DNA of 64,000 nucleotides from Sialis fuliginosa. Its lineage: Eukaryota > Arthropoda > Insecta > Megaloptera > Sialidae. Positions 1-14,100 of the stretch are shown here, one piece after another. The translations under genes were made by a program, and so were the position numbers. The DNA is taken from contig OY540816.1 in the NCBI GenBank assembly GCA_961205875.1, positions 11,542,701 through 11,606,700 on the forward strand. Direction: 5' to 3'. Under the pieces are notes generated by a model. The model had not been told where the DNA came from. It did not search any database and saw nothing but the letters and a program-made list of their open reading frames with translations. The stretch's first letter is position 1. Each line of letters opens with the position of its first letter.

Positions 1-412
1 TTTGTCATGACGTATGTGGATGAAATTTGCACCCCTTTTACGTCTCACCCTGTTTTGTGCATTGATCATCTAAGTATTTTTATGTGCAATTTGTAAATGT
101 AAGTAAATTTATATAAAGAAAACGTTGCTACGATGAAATCAAGGTTTTTCGTATTTTATTCCCGTGACCTCATTTTGCAAATAAGGTCGATATTTGGAAC
201 TATTGGAGGTCTGTTAAGAACAGATTTCTGAACAACTGAACTTATTGCAATTTTAAACATTGTGTAAGCTATTTATTACTTAAGATGTTAACATCTATGG
301 GCGTTCCTTTCAGAAAATAACTTAATTATGATAGTGTTGATACAATTTTATAAATGGTTGGTCAAAATATATCATATTTATGGAAGACCTTTCAGACACA
401 AAATTTATTTAA

Positions 413-744
413 TGTCCGGTATCATAAAGGACCTAACAAATTTGTTAGCTAACAAACACTTTCAACTGAGGTATCAAACATATATGACAGTTCTTTTGGA
501 GTTTGTTGATGACTTTGACAAGTTTCGCGCACGCGTTGAAGGTAAATACAAACGGTATTAAAACAGTGGTGATGTTATGAAAATTATTTTGTACGGTCAA
601 AGATGCCAACTGTGTTACAATTAATTGAAGTGTCACTGCTCTAAATTCCATAACTAATCCATAGATACTAGTACAGTATTAATACCCCATATGAATGTAA
701 TTGCTAGCTAACAAATTTTGTTAGGTCCTTTATAATACCGGGCA
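413..744. mobile_element. Harbinger-like MITE, TGCCCGGTATTATAAAG family (copy 1)
   Basis: A 332-bp element with long terminal inverted repeats. The left end reads TGTCCGGTATCATAAAGGAC and the right end is its near-perfect complement (TGCCCGGTATTATAAAGGAC when reversed). TAA flanks both ends (410-412 and 745-747), the 3-bp duplication typical of PIF/Harbinger transposons. It has no coding capacity; the short open frame across it is not a gene. Related copies start near 16418, 23754, 28421, 37136, 46391 and 60668. The superfamily is inferred only from the duplication and TIR structure. Confidence 0.75.
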
Positions 745-2764
745 TAATTGTTTTTAAAATAAATAAATAGTAAAGCAATTATCCCCTCCGCTTCACTAAA
801 GGAGTATGGTTACCCACAGAGACGTATCCAGGGAACTTTCAGAGACCCATTTTTACGTTTAAATTTAACATCAATTCAACTACGTTAAAAATGAAAGCAT
901 AAAATTATGTCAAAAATATCTAGTCAAAATCTTGGATACACGTCTGGTAACCCATCATCTGGACATGGATATGGAGTTCTGATATCTATGTTACACCCAT
1001 TGTAAGACTTGTTTACTATTTATTTATTATAACTGGGCAATAGTACAAATATATCTGCCATCCCTTGTTTGCAAGAGGTTCATTGTACCCGACGGTAATT
1101 TTTTGTATATTGCTTATTGTTAAAAAACTTGGTAATTTGGAATTACGTCTGTGTATTTAAAAAATAGTTATTTTTAGATTCAATCAATTAGTGGTACACA
1201 ATTAATTTTAGCATGGCTATTTTTCTAGTCACTAATGAAGGGTGGGGAATCTTTTCTCATTGGAAGGTCACGTTTGGAGTTTGAGTTATTTAGCACTCAA
1301 AAAGGTATCCACAAAAATAATTGCCGAGAATATCGATTAGTGATTTTTTAACACAGTATTTTATTAATTGGTTAGTTAATTGTTTTGGCAACTAAGCATA
1401 TTATATAAATTAGTAAAATTGAATTAGTGATTGGGAAATACAAACACGTTTTTTATTTAAAAGTATTTAGTATTATGAAAATTATTTAATATTATGTATT
1501 CTGCGATATTCACTAAAAAACAAAAAAAAATTCAACAACGTAATCCGATATTTACGAAATATTGTACAGAGGTATAATTTCTTATTTGTAATAATTTTAC
1601 CTAAAGAAATATCAGTTTTTGTAATTATTATTTAAAGGACAAAACTGAACTAACACCTTTTTTGTCATTTACCCCTATTTCTCGTACTAATATTTTACTA
1701 CAAAAGTTGTAATTACATTTTTTATAAGAAATTTAATAGTCTACAAGAAAAATTCTATACAATTTTCATGTAACATGCGTCGTTCTTGAGTTTTGAAAAA
1801 GATAACAATTTTGAGATACCACCTTCACGCCATTATAATGATTTTATATGGAACCCCAGTGGCGCATCTATAGGAAGGTGGGGGGTCATACAAATTTATG
1901 TAAAAATACTGCATTTTATTTATTTATTTGTGGTAATAATACAGAATTTATACGGTTGTACAGTTAGATTCGTGATTTTAAAACATATTTAAGAATGGGT
2001 AGTATTTAAGCGCGCAATATTTTATATACTTTGAGCATTAATTATATTGTATTTAAGCAATAACATTTTAAATTCTGAGCATTATACTAAGCATCAAGTA
2101 TGACATTAAAAATATTTTTTTTGAGCAATAACATTTTCCTTTTTGAGAGTTAAAATTTTGTTTTGCGCAATAATATTTGCGTTAATTATATTATTATTGT
2201 ATAATTTAATTTGCTTTAGTTTTATAACTTTTTTTTTTGGGAGGGGAGATGGTCCATTCTTTGTAACCTAACAAAAACTAACCAACTCAAAACTAATCAA
2301 CTCGATTTCGCCCCAATAGATTGCCCTAACCAAGGACAGTTAACTTGTATTTTATTAGAACATGTTCAATTTATAAAATATTATATAAATATATGATATA
2401 GCACACATCTCAACAACCTAATAATTTAGTCATTTTAGGGAGCAATTATTTTTTCTATGTGTCATTTTATTTCTTTAATGAACAAAATGTATTTTCTTAA
2501 CGCTAGTTTATATTAACTATTGCTAAAACACAAAAAATAGTGTTCAATATTGTTTACAAATGCTATAATAAGGTTAAGGGCCCCACCTTAGAAAATTTGC
2601 CAGGGACTCAACATTTGTAGTTACACCACTGGTTGCAAGTAACTTCAGAACTACATTAACCTATTAATATTTATCTTTGTCATATAGGTATGTTAAGTAT
2701 CTGCACATGCAAATGATTTAAATTCGAAATACAAATACATTTTTTTAAATGTGTTTATTTGCAG
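745..2764. other. Gene-free AT-rich stretch left of the first visible RanBPM exon
   Basis: No exon could be supported here or in 1-412. The RanBPM exon that should precede 2765 (ending in a codon beginning with G, after a VHYK-like sequence) was not found, so this is probably intron. Around 1857-1890 a CAGTGGCGCATCTATAGG end followed by a G tract, and around 2580-2632 a reversed CAGTGGTGTAACTAC end, look like two ends of an old hAT-like element. No matching 8-bp flanks are visible. Confidence 0.4.
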
Positions 2765-2929
2765 GTCATGGTAAAACGCACAAAGACGCTGCAAGTGTAA
2801 GGGCAACACATGCCATTCCTCATTCGTGTGGATTGTATTACTTTGAAGTTAAGATAATCAGCAAGGGGCGCGATGGCTACATGGGCGTTGGTCTGTCTGG
2901 GCCTGGTGTTAATATGAACAGACTTCCAG
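2765..2929 (+). CDS. RanBPM: RanBPM exon a: SPRY, first visible part
   Basis: 165 nt, after acceptor TTTATTTGCAG and before donor GTTAGT. It starts with two bases of a glycine codon and ends with one base of another. It encodes the [13 protein letters not shown] segment and the [20 protein letters not shown] core beta strands of SPRY. Confidence 0.93.
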
Positions 2930-5900
2930 GTTAGTTTGAAGATATTATTTTGTTTTTATTTAAGAATTGTTTTAAATTAAGTAAGGAAGCATCCATTAAT
3001 TGCATAAGGGTTTACAAATCCTTACGTAGAAAAAGGGAGGCCGAGGTCAAAAGTGTTAAAATACATTGTAATTGGTTTTTTGTATATGTATAAGGATGGA
3101 GGGAGGGTCCCTTAGAGTACTATAATATATACTAGATGTAGAGGTGGTCAACTATGTTTGTGATGCAATCTAGCATCTCCTGATTTTGTTTATCTATTTT
3201 AAAATCCTGAATTCTTATTTGAAAATTGTGGTTATCGAAAAATGAAGCTGCAATCGACTGGTACATTGTGGTCAACTTGTTGGCTACTTTTGATATAAAC
3301 TAATGCTTCCCCTTCAAAACACATTTTCCCAAATTGCATGAGATTTGAATTGTGATTATGTAAATCTGGTAAGCTTGTGTCTTCAAAACAGAAACTTTTA
3401 TTAGGAAGTAAATAGTTGTAGAATAATTATATGTGAAATTCCACACGCAGTACTTCCAGCATAAAATGATATGAGATGAAACTGCTGTAAAGTGATTAAA
3501 CTTATATGCAAGCTCCATAAGCCGGATTTGCTTACATCTTGTCATACAGAAATGGGTAAAGTGTATAATTACAAATGGTAGAGGATTTAATATCTAATTG
3601 TATTTTATTTATTTTCTGAATATTGTATTTTTCTGTCATATGTTTTACAGTTTATTATTTTTCTAATCATAAATTATGGGATTAACATCTTGAAAATTAT
3701 AAAGTATATTATAATTTTAATTTTCTATCAGTAAAAACTGTTTGTGAGAAAGTCCAATCATAGAATAAAATATTTCATACGAAAGTTATTTTCAGAATTT
3801 TCAGACAAATTGTATACAATATGCTTTAAATTTTGCTACTATAATTATAGTATAATTTTAGACTAGTGCTGTCCTAACAATATTTAAAAAAAATTTACAT
3901 AGGCCAAATGTAAGGGAAAGTATTGCTGGTTTTATTGGTGGGACAAAAAAATTTGCTGGTCTTTTTCATAGATGATCAAATTTTTAAAAACATTTTTATG
4001 TTAATATTTGCAGTTATAAGAACATATTTAAATTCTATTTTACAGGTTGGGACAAGAATTCATACGGCTATCACGGTGACGACGGCCATTCATTTTGTTC
4101 TTCGGGTACCGGCCAACCATATGGTCCGACTTTTACCACAGGTGACGTAATTGGCTGTGGTGTTAATCTTATAGATAATACTTGCTTTTACACAAAGAAC
4201 GGACATCATCTTGGCATAGCGTTTACAGATCTACCTGTAAGTAATGTATGAATATCAAAATAACTTTTTCCTAGATATATTTAAGCTAAGTCTTTAGATG
4301 TTCTTGTAAACTTGTCAGTATATGTATATGTAGATAATATTTTACAAATTTTAATGCATCATCTCTTCATAACGGTATTTTTGAATTATTGATCACATAA
4401 ACTTAGAAAATTTCTTAAAATATCCGTTATGTAATCTGGTATTAACCATCTTAATTTTAAATGAATTTGATAAATCGTTAGGTAAAGTTATTCTTATTTT
4501 AATTATTGTTATTTGATTAATTTATTAACAGGTTGACTGCCATGGCGGTCGTATACAACCGTCCCTGTAGCCGGCCAAATTATTGTTTTCATATGACTGC
4601 TAGTTTTAAGATTACTAATTAAATATTAAAAAATACTATTTTTATTTTTTTATTGCGAAAATGGAACTAATTGAGAATACGATTTTAAAATTATTTTCTA
4701 TTTGGCATCTGAGTCTTTTTTGTGATTTCTTTATGGCAGTCAACCTGTTAATATTTAAATATATGAATAATTGATTCTTAAATATCTTTGGGAGGTTAAA
4801 TATTTTTAGTTTATTATTTCATTGCAATACTACTGTTGGAAAATGTATTGGTATGCCAATCTTTTTACTTTGAATTTTCAAAGGTTATGTGATTTTTAGT
4901 ACCTTAGTACTAGTTGTCAAAAACTTTTTTTATCCATCTAATATAAAGACTGATGTTTTATTGATTTTTTACAATATAATATTTGATAATGTTTGTAAGT
5001 AGAAAAAACTTGTGCGATATCGACTTTGATTATATAATCGGTTTAATTATTTTATTTGATGTGATTGTAGCCCAACCTGTATCCAACAGTAGGTCTGCAG
5101 ACTCCGGGTGAAGTGGTGGATGCTAATTTTGGACAGCAGCCATTCGTGTTTGACGTGGAGGATATGATGAAGGAGTTACGGGCACGCACTCGTCTGTCGG
5201 TCCAACAGCACCCCACACCCGGAGGTCCAGGGCATTGGCAAGCAGTACTACACAAGTTAGTATAATAGATACTAAGTTTTTGTAATCGAATATGAAGGGT
5301 TCAGTGGCCAAATTAATTTTACATTTTTTTTTCGTGGGAGATTGACTACTATCAATATCAATTGAAAAAACACCAAAAGAATTAAAACATAGTGATATAT
5401 TTAAAACCATAAACAGCAAATTAAACAAAATTTTATATTGTTTGCAATGATATCTCTTTTGTAAATAATTTAAAAAAGTAAAGTCTGTATTATACTTTCA
5501 GTTTTTTCACTAATTTTAACAATTGACTGGCCGCCACCACATTGTCTGTTTTATATATGTTAGCGTTAACCGACTGACAATACATTTAATGTGTCTTTCG
5601 TTATCAATGTAAATAAACTTAAGTATTACGCTTAAACACAAATTATGTTTGAACTGATTTCATAACAAATTTAATATTACGTTTACAGTGAAAGTCTGCA
5701 CTTATAAGGCCGGCTGATTAAGTGTTAAGCACTTAAAATTGAAAACTAAAAATAACATTTACACAATTTAAAATTCAATTTATTATTGAAAATAGAACAT
5801 GTTCTATTTTTCCATCAATTTTTTGGTAAATTTAACGGTTACTAACTGTTGATTTGACAGTACAAGATTGCTGCTTTGCTAATTTGAGCTGATTTTGATG

Positions 5901-7905
5901 ATTCTGTGTTAATTATTATTAGTTTGTGCATTTTGCTTTTAAACAAGAAAATAGTTCATTTAAGGTTTTATTATTCTGTTTTGCTATTGTATATAATTAA
6001 TTAATTCAAATAAATTGGTGAAAAAAATTGACAAGTGTAATACAGGCTTAATGTTCAATGTTAAATGTAAATTATTCATAATATTATATTATCATGATTT
6101 TCTACTAGCTATATGTATATGTTTTTAGAATGGTGTCTACATATTTAGTTCACCATGGATATTGTGCCACAGCAGAATCATTTGCTAAAAGTACTGGTCA
6201 GTCATTTAATGAAGAAATAACATCTATAAAAAATCGACAAAGTATGTGTATTTTTTTATTTTATTATTTTATTATTAAACTCTGAAAGAAATATAATATT
6301 AATATATTTAAAACATATAAATTGATATCAAAATTTGTATAAAGTAGGTGATACAAAAACTACATGAAACAGCAAGCGATAACTTCATTTTGAATTTGTA
6401 AATATACTAAATTATACTATTCTTAAATAGTTCAATTTAACAAAGATAAATGATGTTAATTTTTATATATCTCGTTGTTTACATTATTGTTATTTTTTAG
6501 GAATATTAAAATTAATTCTGTCCGGTAGAATGGGAGAAGCAATAGAGTTAACAACACGGTTATATCCTGGTCTTTTAGAGCATAACCAAAATTTATTGTT
6601 TATGTTGAAATGTCGTCAATTTGTCGAGATGGTAAATGGCACAGATTCTGAAGTGTGTCCTCCTCGTTGTGTGAGAGGAGCAGGTTACCAATCATACTCA
6701 CCTAGATCAAATAGTCCTATCCAGACATCTGTTATACAGTCAACAAAAAGTTATGGTAGTAAAACAAAAAATGGTACGATAGAGGAATTAAATCAAAATA
6801 ATATAGCAATGAATGGTACAGGCGATGTAATAAAAAACAATCACGATTTGGATAGTGATATTGATATGGAAGACTCACAGAATGGCCACTGTAATAACGG
6901 TAGAAATGTTAATACAAACGGATACCAGAACGGTAATAGCAAAACTAATGAAGAAGATGAAGAGATGGGTAAGTTCTTTATTAGAAATTAAGTGTTATCT
7001 AACAACACTTGACTTCCTTTTAAAACCCTTAAACATTCTACATAATAATAAAACATGTTTATTAAATATTCAGATGTAGATACACCATTCAATAAAAGGC
7101 AACTGTGTGGAGGCAGTAAGCCAGCAGTAGAGAGAATGTTAGAATTTGGCAGAGAATTGTACAACATGAGTCAACGATTACGTCAAGAACAAGGCAAATG
7201 TGAACGTAATAGGAAAATGTTACGGGTAACGTCTTTTATTTTTTATTTATTTGCTATGTAAATTTTAATTTGGATTATTTGCAGGATGCATTTAGTTTAC
7301 TTGCATATTCAAATCCTTGGTCTAGTCCAGTCGGATGGCAATTAGAACCAATTCAGAGGGAAGCTGTATGTTCTGCTCTTAATTCTGCAATTCTAGGTAT
7401 ATTTTTTAAATAGTATTATACTTATACTTATTGAATGATATCGGAAAATTCAAATGAATTTATTCAAAGTGTTTTCTTAGTCGTTAATACTCCTCTTTTT
7501 AGATTACAAGTAATTCAATTAATCCTTTGCGAATTTATAAAGTAGTTAGTTTATTTTTTAATTAGTTGAATGATTAATTTCCACGTACTTTTTTTAAATT
7601 CTCTCTAAACTAAATGTGTATTCTCGGTCTACTGCCAGACAAACAGTTACAAAATTAATCTTAACTTCTAATAAGTGTCTAGTGGTGAGGAAGAAGGAAA
7701 ATGGAAAATATTCATTTTGAGAGATAATTTTTGTACATTTTAAGAGGTTTCACTCTACTCTGATATTTCAGAATCAAACAATTTACCTCGTCGTCCTCCG
7801 CTGGAGATAACAATGGCACATGCCCAACAGCTTGTCCGTCTGATGTCTGGAACTGGGTTGGGGTCGTGCGCTTTTGCTAGTATCGATGATCTTCTGCACC
7901 ACTGA
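2765..7905 (+). CDS. RanBPM: RanBPM (RANBP9/RANBP10 orthologue), 3' eight coding exons, 5' partial
   Basis: RanBPM is a scaffold subunit of the CTLH/GID E3 ubiquitin-ligase complex and binds many signalling proteins through its SPRY domain. Eight exons join in frame into 505 codons plus a TGA at 7903-7905. Order: most of SPRY (starting [16 protein letters not shown], with YYFEVKI and NMNRLPGWDK), LisH ([18 protein letters not shown]), CTLH ([20 protein letters not shown] to [12 protein letters not shown]), an Asn/Ser-rich low-complexity linker, and the C-terminal CRA region ([56 protein letters not shown]). All introns are GT-AG. The N-terminus and the start of SPRY are upstream of the window or unrecognised. 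Identity is very secure from continuous similarity to the animal family; vertebrate RANBP9 is about 700 residues, so roughly 200 residues may be missing or the insect N-terminus is shorter. Confidence 0.95.
4046..4236 (+). CDS. RanBPM: RanBPM exon b: SPRY middle
   Basis: 191 nt between acceptor TTTTACAG and donor GTAAGT. It encodes [20 protein letters not shown], then [20 protein letters not shown] and the [18 protein letters not shown] strand, all hallmark SPRY sequence. It ends in phase 0. Confidence 0.95.
5071..5255 (+). CDS. RanBPM: RanBPM exon c: end of SPRY and linker to LisH
   Basis: 185 nt between acceptor TGATTGTAG and donor GTTAGT. It encodes [20 protein letters not shown] followed by [15 protein letters not shown]. 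The last ~20 residues (rich in Q, P and G, ending GHWQAVLHK) are less conserved. Two bases of a lysine codon are completed by the next exon. Confidence 0.92.
6129..6241 (+). CDS. RanBPM: RanBPM exon d: LisH motif
   Basis: 113 nt, acceptor TTTTTAG, donor GTATGT. It encodes [20 protein letters not shown] and the ITSIKNRQ bridge. LisH motifs mediate dimerisation in CTLH-complex subunits. Confidence 0.95.
6501..6968 (+). CDS. RanBPM: RanBPM exon e: CTLH domain and low-complexity linker
   Basis: 468 nt, acceptor TTTTTTAG, donor GTAAGT. The first ~50 residues are CTLH ([20 protein letters not shown] and [20 protein letters not shown]). The rest is a poorly conserved Asn, Ser and Gly-rich linker ending in an acidic EEDEEM run, as in the unstructured middle of RANBP9. 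Confidence 0.94.
7074..7225 (+). CDS. RanBPM: RanBPM exon f: start of CRA region
   Basis: 152 nt, acceptor ATATTCAG, donor GTAACG. It encodes [20 protein letters not shown] and [20 protein letters not shown], the CRA helices. It ends in phase 0 after MLR. Confidence 0.93.
7285..7396 (+). CDS. RanBPM: RanBPM exon g: CRA region
   Basis: 112 nt, acceptor ATTTGCAG, donor GTATAT. It encodes [20 protein letters not shown] and [17 protein letters not shown], nearly invariant in animal RANBP9/10. The intron before it is only 59 bp. Confidence 0.95.
7772..7905 (+). CDS. RanBPM: RanBPM terminal coding exon h
   Basis: 134 nt, acceptor ATATTTCAG. It encodes [20 protein letters not shown], then the conserved [16 protein letters not shown] end and TGA. 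Confidence 0.94.
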
Positions 7906-10640
7906 CCTCTGCGTCAGCCTTGTTTCCACGTACGTCTTGTCGTGCCCAGCTGCTACTGTTATTGTTGTCAATAGCAACTCATAAATACACTATCTAATGC
8001 GTGTGCAAGTTTAAAATATATTATGTTGTTATTACTATTCTTTAGATTTATTTGAGTAATGAATACAGGTTGAATGAAAAGTAAAAAACATTGATTCTTT
8101 GGCATAAAATATTAATTTTATAAAAAAATTCTTCTTGGCTAATTATCTACAGCAGTTAGGCTATTTTCAGAAAAACCCTGTATTTTTTTTATTAAACATT
8201 AGTTAGACTATGTTCTCTTTCCATATTTGTAAAAATATATAGAAATGTAATAAAAGTTTTGAGAAAAGTCATATTACAAAATTAGATTTATTTAAATTTT
8301 CTACAGTGCAACTTTATGGTATTTTAACATGAATGGAAAGAGAAAGTGTATTAAAAATATATAGGGTGCTATTTAAAAAAATAAAAATAGTCAAATTGTA
8401 GAAAATTATTAACAAAACATTATTTTATAAAGTTATTATTTTAAGCTGTAGAATTGATTTTTCTTACTTTTTATTCATCCTGTATATTCATATACATATA
8501 AATTGAGCATGTATGTGATGTGAGTGTGTGTACACATGTGATCTGAGAGAAAATTTAAATTAAAAATGACTATTTATCAGTGAATTCTAATAATAGTTAT
8601 TAATGCTAGTTTTGAGCAGATTGAGTTGTTTATTGGAACTATAATAACAGTTAATAAATATATTACTGATTATTTTATCAAAGAATTATGATGTAAATTT
8701 ATTTTAAATTTATTTTTACTCAAAATATCCTTCTAATGCAAAACGATCACAATATTAAGTGCTATAAACATATTATATATAGGCATCAAGGAATTTGTTG
8801 CAGTATATATATACCTATACTGAATACGTAGCCACCTTATATAACGATAAAATATAATTATCGATGCGCCTAAAAGTATGTTTTGAGTTGGCATGATTCC
8901 ACATTAAATGGATAGTTATTATTTATTATGCTACCAATAAACATTGATCAGCAACTTTTAAATTTGCATATTATGATAACTTAATATTTAGTATGCCTGA
9001 AAAGCGAAATGTAGATTCATTTGATGAAAAACTAATACTAGACATCTCGGTCTTTGTAGTTTTTTTTAATTTGTAATTAAATGGAAAGTTGTCTTTATTG
9101 TGTGTACATTGTTTAACACGTTGCCTGTTGAAACATCCACCGCATATCTTGAAAGATGTTTGGTTTCTTTGGATGTTCCATGCAGGCAGTAGTATTTTGT
9201 TTATCTGTAAACATAACGTGTTGAAACATTTGTATTTTGTTTTCTTTTTTTATTCAATTTAATGACTTATATTACAAATTCAGTTTTACAAAAGTATTTA
9301 ATTTGTTACCAGAAGCAACATATTTTTATTTAAAAGGATTGGCTGTATGTTTGTATTTATAATATAAAATTTTTAAATATTTTTGTTTATTTTAATTTTT
9401 TTATTGATGTCATTTATTTTTTTTAAGTATAAAGAGTAACGTTTGTCTATTTTAATTAATGAAGGACATCTCTTCTATGTAAATTGCAATTACAGCATGG
9501 TAACATGTTATTGAATTTTTTTTAAGGAATTACTCAGTTCAATGTTATCGTAACGGACTCTGAGTGATCATGTTCGGAGTAAATCCCTCAAAAAAATCTC
9601 GTTGACGTGTTTATTCAAAAACTTTCATCTGATTGTACTTTGTATAGAAGAGATTATATATTTCATTATTATTAATTATATAATCATTAAATCTAAATAA
9701 TTTTTATAATAATCATTGTAATATAATGAATTTTAAAATATATTTGCTCATTTTTTTTAAATATACCTTTATTTAACATCATTTTTTACTCTACATATAC
9801 ATTTACAAAAAAAATTTATTCAAAATAATATTAAATTTTCTTTATTGAAAAAATATTTTTTCATTTTAATATTGTATTTGAGATTATGAATACGATATTT
9901 GTGTTTTTTTAAATAAATTCATTACTACTACTTCAAAATATTTAAAATTAAAATGTATAAACTATAATCACATGAATTTATATTTCAAGTCCTAAATTTA
10001 CAAATAAGATAATCAATTGATACATAATAACTAACATTTTTGAAAATATACGTACCTATAAAATTCAATATGTAAAAATAATCTTTAAAAAATTAGTTTG
10101 TAAAATTCAAAGAATATTGCTCGATAAGATCACATGATAAATAACGAATGACAACAGGAAATTTAAATATAATTGATATTTTTAGAAGTATATAATATTT
10201 ATTGTAATCTTTTATGTATACTAATTATAAATTTAATTGAATTTTTTCTATTTGATCATATGACAAAATTTATAAATAAGTGTAAACTAAGGAATTATGA
10301 ATTTTTTAAAATATTTTTACAGAATGACAATTTTAATGTTAGTTCTAATTTTTGATATCTTAAAAATTTTGTATTAATCACTGGTTTATAGTATGGTTTA
10401 TTTAAGTAGGCAAACAGTCGAGGAGCACGGCACATATATAGATACGATTGGTTAATTGTTTACATAAATGAACCATAGACCATGCCAGCGATATGTATAT
10501 ATGTGTATTTATGTTTATATATTATATACACAACACATATAGAATCATTTCACAATTAAATAATTTTTAAAATAACAATTATGTACTTTTTGTTCATAAA
10601 AATAATATTGTTAGTGATACGGAATATATGTATATATATA
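7906..10640. other. RanBPM: RanBPM 3' UTR and gene-free 3' flank
   Basis: The first ~80 bases after the stop are relatively GC-rich and probably 3' UTR. AATAAA hexamers are frequent by chance in this AT-rich DNA. One at 8249-8254 is a plausible cleavage signal, but the choice cannot be made from sequence. No further coding exon is visible. Confidence 0.4.
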
Positions 10641-11133
10641 CAGGGTGAGAAAAAAAATCAAACAACCAAAATAAATCAAAGGGATTGAGCTTTAGAAAAA
10701 AATGTTAAGTGTAAAAATTTTACTGTTTGAAAAACATTGATGGTAATATGCATGCGACCTTGAAATGACCTGTCAAGGTCAACTTTTTTATTTTAATAAA
10801 ACCCTATTTCATAAAAAACAAAAGTGTTTTAAATGTATTTAAAAAAATTTTAACAAAATAAATAGAGATCTTTAGATTGGAAAAAAGTTCAGAACCTCGA
10901 AGATATCAGGGAAATTGACTTTTTAAAGTCCTACCACTTTGTTTCAAACATTTTAAAATAAGAATTCACAATATAAAATACAGGATTCTATTAAAAAAAA
11001 TTGTTCCTCTGACGGGTAATTTCAAGATCACTTGAATATTACCATTTAATAGTTTTTCAAACCTACACTTAACATTTTTCTCTAAAACTATCCCTTCGAT
11101 TTATTTTGGTTGTCTGATTTTTTCCTCAACCTG
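10641..11133. mobile_element. Mariner-like MITE with ~100-bp inverted repeats
   Basis: The left end reads CAGGGTGAGAAAAAAAATCA after a TATATATA run. The right end reversed reads CAGGTTGAGGAAAAAATCAG. Similarity continues for about 100 bases (CAACCAAAATAAATC and ATGTTAAGTGTA on both arms). The CAGG(G/T)TG start and TA on the left side suggest a mariner/Tc1 MITE; the right flank is TG, so the duplication is imperfect. No coding frame. Confidence 0.65.
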
Positions 11134-14100
11134 TGTATATGTATTTATATTTTTTCGGATCAACTCATTTGCTCTTGTGCAAGACTGCCATTGCATGTTC
11201 ATTATTATGTATATTTAATTGTTTTTATTCTTTGTTAGATCTGATAAATTGAATGTATTTTATATAATGTAAGGCAAGATACAAGAAATATATATAACAC
11301 TATTCATGAATTGAATTTTTCGTTATACTATTTCAAATGAGTATTCTTTAAAGCTAAGCAAGTAATGGGGATTAATATGTAGTTTGTGCTGTCGTGTTGT
11401 ATATGAGGAAATAGAATACATAAATTATTATAAGTCAAGAAAAAAGATGTAATATTGTATTAAACATTACATAATTTAATTACATTTTTTTTCTTTATTT
11501 TAATTTTCTATATGTATGATATATATTTATACATTTCTGATACAGCTCCTGCAAGTTTTCTGTTAAATAAAATATACACACAGATTTCAATTTGTATTGT
11601 AAAATACTTAACGCAACAAGTTGTAAAATCTGCTTTTGAGTCATTTGGAAAACTCTTTCCTGCAATTCCTATTTTACTGAAAGACATTATTTGCATCATT
11701 TTAGTATGTGTCGTATTTTTCTCAAACAAAGTAGGGTCTGTGTGTATGAAGAGTAAATTATAGCGTTTTGTATAATCATATATTAAACAAGAACACTGCA
11801 TGTATTTTAATAATTAGATTACGCAACTACATTATCTTATTCGAAGGATACTTGCATGCGTTGTATTCTAAATGTATTTAGTATTAGTTGGTTAAGATAC
11901 TAATCATGTGCCGGAACACAACTCTAAAAAAATTACTTATTGCCAGTGCAGATATATTTTATTTTAATGTAGTTTAGTTTTATAATTATAAGAACAAACC
12001 ATTTAAATGCATGTGGTGGTTTCTTAGTAATCACCATTACAAATCAATTGTGTAAAAAGTTTCAAACCAAAGACTCAATTTAAATAATATAACGTATACA
12101 AGCTTGCATATAACACATCTTTCTTTGCTTGCTTTCTGTTTCAAATGAAACTCGTAATAGGTAACTTGTAATTGAAAACTTCTAAATTAAAAGTAATGGC
12201 ATATACAAAATTTATAGAAAAGGGGAGTCATTGAAAGAAATGATATGCATACTTTGTTTTTATATGAGACAATATGTCATATTTACAAATATAGTAGCTT
12301 GTATCATGGGCATCCACAGAATGTCAAAAGAAAATATAGTAAAGTAATGGCGTATACAGAACAATATATACATATACAATTATATAATGTAAATAATAAC
12401 AAATTAATTGTCTAAATTGATTTGTTATTATTTAATATATTTAACGTCACTATATTATATTATTACAATTATATAATGTATATACAAATATATAACCTAT
12501 GCCCCTTTGTGGATGCCTATGATATGTTTAAACGAGTGCGATATGTGTATTATATATGTATGAATACATTAACATGCAATTTAAGAATGAAATTAGTAAT
12601 TTGAGTTATGAAATTATTGATTTTTTTATTAGAATGAACACACTTGACAAATAATGTGTAAATAAGTTAATACAAATATTAGAGTAGCAATAATAATTAA
12701 TTTAGTTAGAATATAATAGTATGAAGTGTATGAGCGCAATGTAATTTTTTTTTAATCTATAATTTTTTTGCTTTTTGCAAAAATGTATAACCTGATATGC
12801 AGGGGTGTGCTGTTACATAAAGATTTAAAACAGTCTTAAAAAATCATATTTCTCTTAATGAAGTTATTAGCGCTTGTTACAAAAATTTAACTTGTGGCAA
12901 AAATATAGGGGCCCAATAAAGTATGTAAGAAATGTTTTTAGATCTACAGATTTAACCAATTTAAAAAAATGAATTTGTTCTTACACAATTTGCAAATATT
13001 TATTCTCCTGTTCATATTATAGCATGTACACAAATACGTTTCTTCTTGAAAATTTAAAGTTTGATCCAAATTTTTTATAAGAACTCGTCAACCTCAAGAA
13101 TGAAATTTTGATCTGACAGTTTTAGAGCGAGCTTCAAAATTACATGAAAAAATATATTTGTGAGTTTGTTGTGATATTAATGAGAAAGCAATATTATTTG
13201 CACATACTTAAAATAATTTTGATTTCCGTATGTACTGTAGTTAGTTCTACACTGTATACCTACAGGGACGTAACGATTGGGGGGGGGGGGGGGATTCCTG
13301 CAATAACTGATGAAAGGCAGTATATATAAATATCTGTAATGGTACCCTTGCTTGTAAACACCCCTTCCCCTGAAAAAAATCGAATCTGGTCACGCCACTG
13401 TAAGTACTTTTGCTCACAAGTATTTTATTTTTGTAAACCATTTTTGATTTGATTCTTATTTCTTAGTAGCATACTCCTGAATAATGTGTAGTTAGTATAT
13501 TATCGGATTTATATATTATTATTACGATTATTTGTGAAGTTTTACCCATATTAATAATATTATTAAACGGAATATTAGAAACTAAAATGTTTTGAATTTA
13601 TTTTACTAATTAACTTGAATTATTAAAATGTATTTTTTTTTGTAATAATGTATTATTAATATAAGCAAATGAACTGCATTGTGTTAATGAATTTAATATC
13701 TTTGTATACATTGCCTGATTCATTAATTTATAAAAAAAAACAACTTAAATTGCAATATCTACATATTTTATTATTACTTAGTTCTACAATTTTATTGATA
13801 TAAGTAATAATAATTGGGGGTAATACCTAAGTCTCCCCTTCCTTTTGTCGATGAATAATAGTATAACTCTGTGGTTCTATAACAAAAGTAGATATGTCAA
13901 TTCCTCGACAAAAAAAACTTCAGTAGACGAAAATTAAAGTTTGCTGGCTAAGTATAAATCAAATTTAGAAATTTGGTAAAAACAGGTTTTCGAAATAAAA
14001 TATTAATATTATCTGCTTTTGCATGGAATATTATGGATGGTATATTTTACAGAAATGGACTCATCAGTTAGGTATTAATATAGCATGAAAAAATGTTTTT

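Noticed and set aside
328..561. 77-codon open frame
   Set aside because: It runs from flanking DNA into the left arm of the MITE at 413-744 and has no recognisable family.
5052..5428. Two overlapping minus-strand frames opposite RanBPM exon c
   Set aside because: They are antisense shadows of a conserved coding exon.
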